DNA of 64,000 nt, taken from positions 186,001 through 250,000 of the forward strand of contig JALUTQ010000007.1 of the NCBI GenBank assembly GCA_032718865.1. The letters run 5' to 3'. Below are positions 21,301-35,245 of the stretch, one piece after another (position 1 is the stretch's first letter; each line of letters begins with the position of its first letter). Below the pieces are notes generated by a model. That model worked only from the letters and a program-made list of their open reading frames with translations, did not search any database and had not been told where the DNA came from. Made by a program: the position numbers and the translations under genes. Source of the DNA: Tilletia caries. Its lineage: Eukaryota; Basidiomycota; Exobasidiomycetes; Tilletiales; Tilletiaceae.

Positions 21301-24300
21301 TCTTCGCGATCGAGCCGGAGGAGAGTAGCACGAAGGGGAAGGGCCCTGCCGGCAAGGAGAAGAAGGCCAGCGGTACCAATGTGCGAAGTGCAATCGATGC
21401 TGTCGGTGGAGCAAGTGCTATGCGGAGCTTGCGGCTTCCTGCTCTCCACCTTCTCCGCAGCATCTTTGCTCGGCATCCCGAGCAGCGGTCTTGGATCATC
21501 GAGGAGGTACTGGGTTCGCTGGGCAAGCTCGCCGGAACGAAGAAGATGACTCGTCAGATCGCCCTTCGATCTGGCGGCTCGGTCAACTTCCTGACAACGC
21601 TGCTCCTGCACCTCGTCCAATCGTCTGCGCATGGCTTCCGTGAGCATGTGCTTTCGAAGGAACCGGTCGCGACGCTCTCCTCGCCGGAGAAGTCTCCAGT
21701 ATCAACCAAGGCCGGGGCAAACAAGAAGCGGAAACGATCGGAGTCTCCTGTCAAAGGCGGTAAAGCACGCAAGTCTACTCAGGCTGCCATGTGGTCGATG
21801 AGCATGGAAGGTCCGCTGCAGACAGCGACGACAATCTCGACAGTTATCATGCAACGGCTCGCAGCGAGCAAGGTGTCCAAGAGCTCGAACGATTCCGCTT
21901 TCGTTCCGATCGTAGAGAGCCTGATGTCGGATCTGTTGGAGGCGGTCTTCCTCCCAGAGTGGCCGGGCGCTGCGATCCTTTTGACCCGCTTCTGCATTTC
22001 GTTCTGCTCGGTGCTGAACGACCCCCAGGTTGGGCCTGAGGCTCGTGGTATTGCCATTGATCACCTCGGAGCGGCTGCGTCCCGGCTGCGATCATGTCAG
22101 CTGCAGTTGAACAACACGGGCCCAGCGACTGCTGGAGCAAAGTCGAAACGTCTGCTCCGGGACATTGTCGACGAGTCAGGGGAGCTAGACTCTGAAGCAC
22201 TGGAGCAGCTGCAGACCTCCTACGTCTTTCTGCGGAACAACTTGGGTCGCATCACGGACGAGGACCGAGCTGCGGACTCGGCCCGGGAACTTCTAGAGGC
22301 ACAGTGGGTCGCGGAGACTGCTGCTGCGATGACCAAGCTCTCAGAAGACGGAGATGCTGGAGAAACTCAGGCGGCTGAAGACCAGAAAGCTCTTGAAGAC
22401 CTGGTCGAAGATCTCAAGCGGGCTCCCAAACGGGTTGGCAAGGATCTGCCCCGCTCGGACGAGATCACGCCGACACAGTACAAGAAGCTCACTCGGACGT
22501 CTCACTTTGTGTTGTCGTCGAGTGCATTCATGGTGCAGTACGAAACTCTGCAAGATCACCTTCTGGATGCCCTCGAGCGACAGGCGGTGGCGAATCGCGC
22601 CAAGGCTCTGCGAGCACTCAGCAGCATTGCGGCCGTCGATGGAGACCTGCTCGCAAATGAAGAGGTCAGATGGGTCGTGGAGGCCAAGTTGGAAGATGCG
22701 AGTGTGGGCGTGAGGGAGGCGGCTGTCGGACTTCTTGCCCGCTACGTCCTGCAACGACCGAAAGAGATCGATATCCACTTCGAACAGCTCGTGCATCACA
22801 TTCACGACTCAGGTGTCTCTGTCCGCAAGCGCATCGTCCGACTGCTTGCCGACATTTACACCCTGGTCAGCGACAAGAGTATCCAGGCGCAATGCTGTGC
22901 TCGACTCATTCGGTGCGTCACGGACGAGGACACAAGCGTTCAAGATTTGGCAGTGGCGACGATTGCCAAGCTCTGGTTTGAGGTGTCGATGCGCGTGGCA
23001 GATTCCAAGAAGGGCAAGTTGGTAGCGGTCAACGACGGCGAAGAGATCGGATCGAAGCGGATTCCTTCAGCATCTGACAACGAAGCATACATACGGCATC
23101 GGGATGTCATCACCACGGTGGCATCGATGATCCGAGAACGGCCTTCACCGATGGAAGAAGTGTTCTCTCGTATGCTACAGCAGTGCTCAGAGCAGGATGC
23201 GGCGAAGCTGCGGAACGCATATCGGAGTCTGAGCGACAAGATGATCGATGCTATCGTCTCCGAGCCCACGGCCAGCCAAGAGACAAGCGGCGAGAACGAT
23301 CCGACTTCAATGTTCAGTAGGGTCAAAACGATCCATCTGTTGGTGACCACCCTGCCCACAGTCCTCACTGTCAATCGCGGCAAGGCACTTTTGCCCTTCT
23401 TGAAGAGCGCACAGACAGAAGTCGAGATGCAGGTACTCCATCTCCTACTGCGTGTCTTCAGTGCCGCTCTGCCGTCTATGCCTCGTACCGCCATTGCTTT
23501 CGCACAGGAACTCGAGCGCTCTCTGATGCCGCTCATCAACAAGCCGCGGTTCAAGTCGGGCAGTACGGCCCTCCAAGAGCTCGTAGGATGTTACGTCAAG
23601 GTCATCACGCTCCATACGCACAACTTTACTCTTATGATCAAGATGTTCACCCAGTGCTATGGTATGTACCATGACAGTGAATGCTGCAGATGTTAATGCT
23701 GGTGCTGATCCTACTCTCCTTTTCCAACAGGACGCTTACAATTTGTGGCCGACCATGTGTCTGTCGCACCAAAGCTTCCGTTGGAGGCCACGAACGCGAT
23801 CTTGATCGCTCTGACCACGCTGCTATGCGAGCACGCTGATTTCGACAAGCTCAAGGAGACGAACCCTGTTCTTGCGCCTTCGATCAGCAATTTGAACGCA
23901 GTGAGTCGATCTCCGAGAACTTCCACGCCATGACGTTGTACTCAACCTGTGTTGCTTTCACAGGGCTCTGTTCTCGAAAGTGTGTACACGATGCTGGTCA
24001 CGATCTACCAGAGCGAAGATCCGGGGTACAAGGCTGCTGCCTTGCAGAGCTTGGGTGAGTCTCCAACGCCAGCCGGTATACTTGCTGCACGAAGCATGCT
24101 TACATTGTCTCATTACCTTCAGGCTGGCTCTTCCGCTCGTACCCCTCCCTGATGGGCAGAGACGATGCGACGCGAACGATGGACGAGGTTCTAGGAACTG
24201 GCGATGCTCATCAACGCGAACTTCTGCTTCGGAGCTTGCTGGAATTTTTGAACGGACAGCAACAGACTAGGAGCGAGGAGATGGCCGCTTCGAAGCGAGG

Positions 24301-26008
24301 CCGAGGAAATGTCCAGCAGGATACCGCGGTCAATATGGCTCAGCTGGTCGGCGACACGGCGGAATTTGCAGAGTCTAGGTGAGTGAAGTGATGTCTGTTC
24401 GACCGGAGCTTGAGAATGAAAGGGCTGACCATAGCGTTATCTACCAGCGTGAGCTCCATTCTGCTGCAACGTTACCTCAATCGCATCCTCGAGGCCAGTC
24501 TTTCAGTCCGCATTCCGAGCCTCCAGCGCACCGCCTTGGAGATCCTCAACATCACTGTCCTCCAAGGGCTGACACATCCACTGCAATGCGTTCCGACTTT
24601 GATCGCGTTGGAGACAAGCGCCGACGAGAATGTGCGCACTACTGCATTCCGGATGCACAGCCACCTGGCCCAGAAGCACGGATCGATCTTGGCCGCGCGA
24701 TATCTCGAGCATGCTCGAGTGGCCTTTAACTTCCAACTGTCCATCAAGAGCACTGATCAGCTGCGAGGTAAGAGCATCGATCTTTGCTTATCTCTGTGTC
24801 TCGTTGCTAACAGACGTTCCTCCATGCCTCAGGTTTCCGGATGGAAGAGCGACCGACGGCAGCTTTGCACCAGTGGTACTCACTCGTGTCTGACAAGCGA
24901 CAGACCAAGCTCGACTTCCTCAAGGCAATGATAAAGGCCTTTGACACTGATCGATTCGAAGAGGCCTGTACGATGGTGAGATCATATCCGGACAAAGTAT
25001 CTGAGCCAGAGCTGACAGGTCTGTGATTGTGGTGCAACAGGAGCACGTTGCCTTCGCCCGGTTCATGGCAGACAACTTGGCCGTGTTTGACTACACGACG
25101 AACGAAGAGGTGATGACGGTTGTCGGCGAGCTTCGAACCATTCTGTCCCTCGCTGGCATGCAGACCTACTCTGCTATCGATGACGAGCTAGAGGAGCGCG
25201 AGACAGAGCTCCGTAACCTGTCACAAGGCCCGCAGAAGAAGGTGAGTGCTGTCCTGTTTCGGCGTCTTACCACTGAACCGTGACCGCTTACGACGTTCTT
25301 CTTCCTCAACGCGCAGGCCATTGAGATCTGGGTAGAGATAGAGACCACGTCTGCTCGGCCCGAGCGAGGCCTACCTACGACGACTTCGCGTGAGTGCTCT
25401 TACCTCTGAATTCTTGGAGGACTCTGAAGTCTAGAGCTCACAATGTAATTTTCGCTGTGCAGAACCCTCTCAACAAGCAACCAGCACACCAGTTGCAGCA
25501 TCAGACAAGATCCTCGACAAGGCTCGTGAGCTGGAGCTCGCTCGGACCTCAACGATTCTCGGCTTCGCGTTGCTTCTGCGCAATCAGCTGAAGTGGATGT
25601 ATACCCTGAGTGAAGCGTGAGTGGCAACCCACTTCTGACCCGGGTCCGTGATCGAATTCTCTTGCTGACGTTCAGCTCCGGTTCTCTCCTTTTGCAGACG
25701 ATGCGCCAAGTACGTTCCCGGCAAGAAGACCAGTGCCGGGGCCGACAAGCCAGCTGTTCGACGCCCTCTCACGACTTCAACGGCGGCGGTGCTCGAACTG
25801 AGCTCTCTCCCTGGAGCGTTCAGCTCATGTGAACAAAGTCGTGATGCACTTCTGCAGATGCAGGCCTATCACGTAAGTTCAACGCCCTACCTCAGTCACA
25901 GACCACTCCAGTGCTTACCGAACTCTGCTTGTTTGACTTCTGATATAGAACGCTATCGCTGAGGAGGGCTCCATCCTCGAGGCTGACGAGGGCGACACCT
26001 ACGATTGA
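18397..26008 (+). CDS. SCC2: Cohesin loading factor Scc2/Mis4/NIPBL
   Basis: Twelve exons (18397-20272, 20350-23661, 23731-23900, 23964-24054, 24123-24378, 24448-24767, 24833-24975, 25041-25241, 25317-25389, 25463-25616, 25698-25872, 25949-26008) join in phase to 2276 residues. The first 650 residues are disordered, with acidic and Lys-rich runs. After them comes the Scc2 HEAT-repeat body, clearest at DASVGVREAAVGLLARYVL, VSVRKRIVRLLADIYTLV and DEDTSVQDLAVATIAKLW. The C-terminal part (ESVYTMLVTIY, WLFRSYPSLM, FALLLRNQLKWMYTLSEA) also matches the family. With Scc4 this protein loads cohesin onto chromosomes. An upstream in-frame GTG at 18238 is not a likely eukaryotic start, so ATG 18397 is used. 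It shares a divergent region with the IMP1 gene and converges on the EVE-domain gene. Confidence 0.92.
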
Positions 26009-26260
26009 GGACCCTTCGCATCACACATACATCATCCCAGAACGCCAGCTTCACATGCAATCTCCTTCATCGCATCTACATTCCTCCCCTTCAACTTCTG
26101 ATTCTCACATCCTAATCACTCTGCCACTGCAAGTTTCATTCACAAACAAGTCGTCATCATCACTTTTCCTGCAACCATCCAGTCCAGAACGATGCTTTTC
26201 TCATCCCCAAGGCTTGAACGCATAAACATAGCAATCAATACACAACATCAATTTGTCCCA
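26009..26260. other. Convergent 3' intergenic region
   Basis: A 252-base gap between the stops of SCC2 and the EVE-domain gene. It is AC/CATC-rich with no other feature. Confidence 0.6.
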
Positions 26261-27514
26261 TCAATCTTTGTGCTGTAGCCGTGCTGAGCGTCTCCCCTGC
26301 GGTGGGGGAATCGACTCCTCCTTTGCTTTCTTCGCTGACGTCGCTTTGCCCTTGGGACTAGGCTCCTTCTTCTCTTCCACTGTCTCCGCGTCCTTGCTTC
26401 CTTTGGCTCCATTTCTTCGGGCAGCCTTCACCTTTGGCTCGACCTCAGAAAGAGCATCCTCGCTGACGGTCTCGGTCTTGTCATTGCTGGTCGCCTTCCG
26501 CTTGCCTTTTGAGCCGGACTTGTTCCATTTGCCTGGCCATTCCGAGAAGCCGCCCTTGGTACCGAGAAGGACAACGGCTTCGTATGCCAGGGACGGAACC
26601 GGCTGTCGATAGATAGAAAGATAGGTCCAAAGATCTGCTGCAGCGCTTAGTGAAGAATGAGTGAAAGACTCACCTGAACGCTCAACCGTCCACGGTTCAG
26701 AAGGGGCATGCTACCAATTGCCTTGATGTGATCAGATGTGAGGAAATGTATCTGCTCCTTCTGCTCCGCCGTGATGGAGCTCGAGGCGATGTGTTGCAAC
26801 AGGGCCAAGGACACAAAGTGGGCAAGTCGGGACTTGAAAGTGCAATCGACCATGAACCACTTTGGGTTCTCTTTGTCCGTCTTAGGATCGAAGTACGGGT
26901 GGCTCTGCGTGGAGACAAAGAGGCGCGTTCAACAGAATCATCGAGAGAGTAAGTAGGATCTCAGAGCTAGAGGAAGGCGAACAGCTTACTGGGTCCCAAG
27001 CAGTATGGTCCGGATACCCTTCCTTCGACACCTCGGCCAGGGCGGCTACACCTATCGTTGTCAAAGGGGAAAGGGTCAGGCAGTCCGCATTTGGAAATAG
27101 ACACTTATAGGCCTGACTTACCTGGCAATGCACCTATATCCCCGACATACACGGAGAAAGAAGGAGAGAGGAGAGTCAGCTTCCGGACGAGATCCCCTTC
27201 TGCTGTCCAATTGATTGCTCACAATTCGAATGATAGAAAAGGACCTGGTCCCCGAGCTTCATCTTCTCCTTCATGATCGTCTTGGCCTCTGGATTCCGAA
27301 CGCCATCCCAAGTCGTCGTCTTGAGCTTCTCGAAATGATCGACCCTGATGAAGGAAAAGAAGAAAAGCTGAGAAGGAGAAAGCAAAGTGGGGGCAGTTAT
27401 AGGACATTGTCAGGCGTGAGAAGAGGAAACTTACGAGAATGCCACATCGATCCCTTTCTCAAGGCGTGTCTCCGGCTCGGCCTTCATCAGCCAGTACTGC
27501 GTCTCGGGCGCCAT
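26261..27514 (-). CDS. EVE-domain protein (thymocyte nuclear protein 1-like)
   Basis: Exons 27514-27435, 27344-27223, 27133-27122, 27051-26990, 26904-26674 and 26602-26261 join in phase to 282 residues. The EVE fold is evident: [66 protein letters not shown], and [15 protein letters not shown] with [15 protein letters not shown] domains are PUA-related and are thought to bind modified nucleobases. The basic C-terminal tail (residues about 200-282, rich in Lys, Glu and Ala) could direct it to the nucleus. The third exon is only 12 bases and is required to keep C-ALP-G in frame. A longer N-terminus from ATG 27691 is open but would almost touch the divergent DUF202 gene, so ATG 27514 (MAPETQYW) is preferred. 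Confidence 0.87.
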
Positions 27515-27705
27515 CCTGCTTGACAAGGCACGGACAGGAAGCCTTTCGAGAAGCTTGGGTGCAAACGTCTTGACGATTCCTTGAAGCGGGCCTGTCGCTC
27601 TATTTTCAGTGATGGAGGAAGATGAGAAGATGAGAACTCCTCCGCCCCTCCCAGACCTCTTCTCCGTCCACTCGACCGCCATCATCTCCAAACCTCAACA
27701 TAAAC

Positions 27706-28838
27706 ATGCCTTCCCCTGAACGCGTATCCAAACAAGCAAGTCTATTCCAAAGACGCAGCAGACGCGATGAGGAGGTAACAGACGCAACCCTGAACGGATC
27801 AAGCGACGCCTTGCGCGACGAAGAACGACGTCGCTCCTCACTCGTCTCGGATTCAACGACGTTGCCACGCTCTGCTGATGAAGAGCGACGCCCCTGTCGT
27901 TCCCTCCCGAATACCCTCAAGGCGAGTCTGTGCACTTTTGAAGGGGCGAGAGACTTCCTTGCTCGGGAGCGAACGTTCTTCGTATGGGTGAGTTAATCCA
28001 GGAAGCGCATTCATTGCAAAGTCCCCCCTTTTCCCGCTGAAGATCGCCTTCCCCCCCCCCTTTCCATTTGTGAACTACAGCTTCGCCTCAGCACAACCCT
28101 CATGGTCCTCGCAGGAGCTATTCTCCTCCGCCTCCAGATCAGGGACACAAAGAAGGCCCATGACCCGTCCGAGGCGTCCCTGACCATGTCCCAACGAAGA
28201 GCGGTACGGAGAATTCTGCAAATCCGACTGGCACAGCTCCTTTCCAATTCGACCACTACTCCCACTCCCACTCCCGCTCCTCTCGATCTGACCCTATCCC
28301 CACACTCACACTCTTTCCTAAATCCCTCCTCTTCATCCATCGACCCACTTTCCCCACCCACCGAGCCACGATCTTACTTCCCCCTCTCCCCGAACCTACC
28401 CATCCCCTCCATCTTCCTCGGTGCCCTCTTCTCCCTACTCACCCTCCTCGCCCTCGGCGTAGGGCTGTACGACTTCCTCCGGTGCAGTCGCTGTTTGGAG
28501 CACTTCGACCATTTCGGCGCGATAAGTGCCAGTGAAGGGTTTGGGCATGGACCGATAAACCCTTCGTCGAGTGCCGGAGCGGGAGCGGGGGCTGAGCCGG
28601 GGAGTACGCAGGTGGTTGTAGAGAGTGGCGTGCCGGAGGGGTACGACGCTGCCAAGGCAGTCGAGGCACACAGTGGACGGTGAGTCCGAAGCGAAAGACT
28701 TCCTTGAACACCCGTCGAGGGTCGACTGATCCCTTTTTGTCACTTTCATCCAGTGTCGTCCACCTCACCACGGTCCTCATCGCTGGCTCCATACTTATCG
28801 TTGCTGTCCTCTTCGTAATCGACGAGTTCCTCTCCTGA
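27706..28838 (+). CDS. DUF202 family membrane protein
   Basis: Exons 27706-27987, 28081-28679 and 28754-28838 give 321 residues. The DUF202 signature starts at about residue 83: DFLARERTFFVWLRLSTTLM, leading into the first membrane span. Spans two and three are at about 190-215 (FLGALFSLLTLLALGVGLYDF) and at the C-terminus (VVHLTTVLIAGSILIVAVLF). The N-terminal 80 residues are Arg/Ser/Glu-rich and probably cytosolic, and a Ser/Thr/Pro-rich loop separates spans one and two. In fungi, proteins with this domain are vacuolar or plasma-membrane proteins, partly related to VTC4-associated regulators; the exact role here is not known. It starts about 190 bases from the preferred start of the divergent EVE-domain gene and converges on MCM3. 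Confidence 0.87.
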
Positions 28839-29121
28839 GCGGCCAGCATCTCACGTTCGGTGCCCAGTGATTGCGTTTCTGCTTCGTTGCCATCCTCTCG
28901 CTTCCTCCCGCCTCTTATGCCAAATAACAGCAGTGGGCAGTAGGGACTCGCAGGTCGTGATTGCAGGACGATATAGATATACACAAGAGTACCCATTCTG
29001 AGCGCAAGAAGGGAAAAGCAGAGAGTGGAACCCCGAGGAACATATAAAAGGACGCAGCGTCGAGAGGATCGGAGGCGCAGTATAGAGCCTGGCTCGATGC
29101 ACGACACACTTGCGGAAATCC

Positions 29122-32168
<3,047 letters not shown>

Positions 32169-32391
32169 GATGGCTGGCTGGGCCTGGTGGGGTGCGGTGC
32201 GGTTGGGTGAGGAGTAACGATTGGAAAGGAAGGGTCGGAATGGGTAGCGACCTGGCCGGATGAACTGGGTTCGAGGTAAGGGTGTATGAGAAGGTGGTCA
32301 ATGCTGCTGTGAGTCGCTGATGGCTGTGGCCGGTGGTGGTGAGTGTCTTCCTTCCACTTCTCATTCGTTCATCCGTGTTGCTTCCCATAAA

Positions 32392-32408
32392 ACGCGTCGC
32401 GTCGCGTC
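32392..32408 (-). promoter_or_regulatory. MCB-like array upstream of MCM3
   Basis: On the MCM3 strand this reads GACGCGACGCGACGCGT, identical base for base to the array upstream of SCC2. MBF sites of this type drive G1/S transcription of MCM genes in yeasts, so the placement fits. Confidence 0.65.
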
Positions 32409-32929
32409 CGAGTTCTGCGCGACCGCGACCGCGTCCGGCTCGTATGGCAAAAACAGCGCCACTCGCTCTTCCGACTCCCACCTCCGGCGCATCGTTTCAG
32501 TTTGCCAGCATGGCGTCCACCCATCTCGCACGCAAAGTACGAGGACCTCACATCCGCCTCGTTCTCCGTGCGCTCTGGCTCCGTCGTCCTCGACCTCAGG
32601 ACGGCGGGGTGGTGGTCTCCAAATCAGGACGCGGAGCAGGGTGAGGAAGTGCGCAGTTTGATGGAGGTTGTGGAGTATGTCTCTAGGTCGATTTCCCTGT
32701 TGTTGCCTACAGCCAGCACTGACTGGGCGAATCGAGAAAATGATGACTGACACCCGCGAAAAATCTCTCCTCGCCGCTCGCTGACCCTTACCCTTTTTCC
32801 TTTCTCCTCTCCGCCTACACATCCTTCTCTGTGGTTTGCTCGTTCAGAAAGTACAAGTATACAAAGCCGTTGTTGACATCTTCCTTTCTCATCGCTCATA
32901 CAGTCCTTGATTCCGCAGATCCTTCACAG

Positions 32930-33566
32930 GACCGCGTTTGTTTACCATCGACGACCTTAGCTCCGAGTTGAGAGCAAGTCTGTCTCTCAGCCATCGACAC
33001 GGATCGCAGCCCGCCGATTCGGGGGAGGGAAATTGCCATGCATGCGAATCCGCGGCGCGCGGCGCCTGGCGAAGGCATCCGACATCGCACACCTCGTCCG
33101 TCGCATCGAGCGTGGCGTCGCATGTGTCATCACACCCCCTCGCTCCAGAGTCCAGACCATCGTCAGCAATGAGGTCATCACTGCCCTGCTCCACCACTGC
33201 ATCACGCAGGTCACCCCGACCTTACCCGCCTAAGACTCCTTCCTCCCACGTTCCGATCCTGCACAGCTCCGACACGTTGACCTCATCGGGGATGTCTCCG
33301 CAGCGAAACGAGAGCAGGCTCTCGCCTGTCTCGTAAAACGCCAACGGCAAGCTCGGCCTCGTTCTCGTAGACGACGAGATTGCCTACCTCGTCAACGCCT
33401 ATGTGCCTGAATAATCGAGCATCAAGAATGAAGACGACGCCCAGGCTCTCGACCGGAATCCGTCCGACGTCGAGCTCTTCATGCTCGCCCAGGTCAAGTC
33501 CGAGCACTGCCGACACAAAATCTTCAATGCGAACTGGACGGTGGACCATCGACGGCGAGTCCAAAG
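32930..33566 (+). pseudogene. FGAM synthase (purine step 4) fragment, with stops and frameshifts
   Basis: The blocks IAHLVRRIERGVACVITPP (about 33085), HVDLIGDVSAAKR (about 33275), NGKLGLVLVDDEIAYLVNAY (about 33350) and [20 protein letters not shown] then KIFNAN (about 33456-33530) appear in family order. They correspond to about residues 100-270 of fungal phosphoribosylformylglycinamidine synthase. In-frame stops (TAA near 33236 and 33413) and several frame changes show it is dead. Near 33535 a short duplication (TGGACGGTGG) shifts the frame, after which WTIDGESK continues. It then runs directly into ATIC sequence. The catalytic glutaminase and ATP-binding parts are absent. Confidence 0.8.
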
Positions 33567-33960
33567 CGAACACCAAGCCGGCACAGGCCTTTGTCATGGA
33601 AGGAACCATGCCCGTAAAGAGTGAGTTTCTCTATGATAGCTTTATCAGATGGTCCATACTAATCCCTCTGTTCGAACTACAGCTCTCTGCGGCTCGCCCG
33701 GCTACATCAACCTCCTCAAGGCCCTGAACGCATGCGCGCTTGTCCACGAAATCGTACAGGCCACCTCCCTCCCCGCAGCCGCCTCCTTCAAACACGTCTC
33801 CCCCTGCAGGCGCAGCCACCGGCCTCCCCCTCAAACCAGCCTCCACCCAACCGTTCTTTGTCGCCGACTACGCCGAGGATGAGAGCACGTCACTCTTGGC
33901 GCTCGCGTGTGCGTATGGTCGAGCCAGGGACGCCGATCGGATGAGCAGCTTTGCGGCTCT
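33567..33960 (+). pseudogene. AICAR transformylase/IMP cyclohydrolase (ATIC) fragment, frameshifted
   Basis: [18 protein letters not shown] is followed by an intron (33621-33682, GTGAGT to CAG) and then [44 protein letters not shown], and ACAYGRARDADRMSSF. This is the central AICAR transformylase core of ATIC, about residues 220-340. A single inserted base at about 33803, between HVSP and AGAA, breaks the frame. After RMSSF the match ends. The fragment begins exactly where the FGAM synthase fragment stops, making one transcribable chimera of two purine-pathway genes. Confidence 0.82.
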
Positions 33961-34497
33961 CCCTTTCGTACCCCCAGAGGTGGTTCTGGATCCGGCCCCG
34001 AAGACGATTTCGCACCTTTTCAGATGTACTGTAATGGTAACATCCTCAGGCCTCGGGCCTCTTTGCGAAGCGGGACAATCAATGAATACCAATCATGCGA
34101 TGCGCGCGGATGTATGCACCCACTCCCACAGGCCGAAGCCGTCCGCTCGAAGACAAGTACGGACTAGACTACCGTCCCTGAGCTGACGACCCCTTTACAC
34201 AGTGCTTTGCTTCGCTGACAACCTTCATCCCCCTATCGCCCTATCCACTGACTTTCCCTCCTTTCCCAGCTTTTCAGCGATTCCCAGCCACACTAGCATT
34301 CATCTCGACAGGCTTCCCATCTCAGCGCGCGCCGCACACGCCCTGCACCTTCGAGCCGCTCTCTGTTCTCACACAGCAGTCCAAAGACTCTCTTATGACA
34401 TATCATGACATTCGGTGGTACGTAGCATCTGATTACAGCTAGCCTTCCACATCCTCGGCTCGGTGTGCTGACATGTCCTATGTGTTGCGTTTGGCAG
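33961..34497. other. Non-coding stretch
   Basis: No domain match was recognised after the ATIC fragment. An AG acceptor-like site (TTGGCAG, 34492-34498) precedes the RGG-coding remnant. Confidence 0.35.
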
Positions 34498-34498
34498 A

Positions 34499-34650
34499 CG
34501 CAGAACGAGGCGGACGCGGTGGGCGGTGGGCGTGGTGGCTTCGCCGGACGTGGCAGTGGACGTGGCGCTCCAGGCGGACGTGGAGGACGTGGCACCCCCC
34601 CCCCGGGCGCGTTGGACGCGGCGGTGCTCTCCAGCCCGGCCTCGACATCG
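34499..34650 (+). pseudogene. RGG-box coding remnant (fibrillarin/Gar1-like N-terminal type)
   Basis: In successive frames the translation reads RGGRGG, then GGRGGFAGRGSGRGAPGG and RGGRGTP, then after a run of ten C, PGRVGRGGALQPG. An RGG-rich coding exon that has suffered one- or two-base slips, including in the C-run, explains this well. RGG boxes of this kind occur in fibrillarin, Gar1 and other RNA-binding proteins, but nothing beyond the box survives, so the parent gene cannot be named. Confidence 0.4.
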
Positions 34651-34892
34651 CCAATCCACTCCTCGCTCCCTCTCACAGCAATTGCAGACATCACGATGCT
34701 TCAGGCTCACGGACACGAGACAAGGGACATGTGAGGAAAGAGATGGAAGTGGGGGAACGAAGTGATATTGCAGGCGCGACGGAGAGAGCTGACAAAGAAC
34801 GAGGACAAGGGAAGGAAGGATGACGAAGGAAGGATGAGAAGGTCGAGGATGAGGATGAGAGAGAGGAGGGAAGCATGAGGATGGGAGCGAGG

Positions 34893-35245
34893 TCAGGGGA
34901 AGCAGCGGGAGAGGATGCGGAAGTCGATGAGACTATGAGAGCTTGAAGTGCCCGTGTACCGATGGAAGTCGCTGAAGCTTGAGGCCTTGACGATGCCCGT
35001 GAGGCCGTACCTGCAGAAGAGAAGAGAAAGGAAGGTACGCTTCGTCAGCTATCGCGGGTGGTGTATCGGAACTGACGATGAAAGAGAAACCGAAAGCCAA
35101 AGTGAACTCACGGGGGAGATGCCAGCTCCCGCCTGTGTCGGTGACACGATGGAGGATCCGTGTCGACCGACGGCAGCACCGAGGAGAACCGAGGTCCGAG
35201 TCTTGATGGTGGAGTGCAGGTGGTGGTTGCAGATGGCCGGTCCAT
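34893..35245 (-). CDS. Small spliced hypothetical frame
   Basis: Exons 35245-35112 and 35010-34893 join in phase to 83 residues, beginning MDRPSATTT and ending ILSRCFP. The intron has a GTGAGT donor, a GCTGAC branch-like site and a CTGCAG acceptor. The second exon reads YGLTGIVKASSFSDFHRYTG. No family is recognised. The intron signals are good but the frame is short, and a different frame of exon one is also open. Treat as speculative. Confidence 0.22.
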
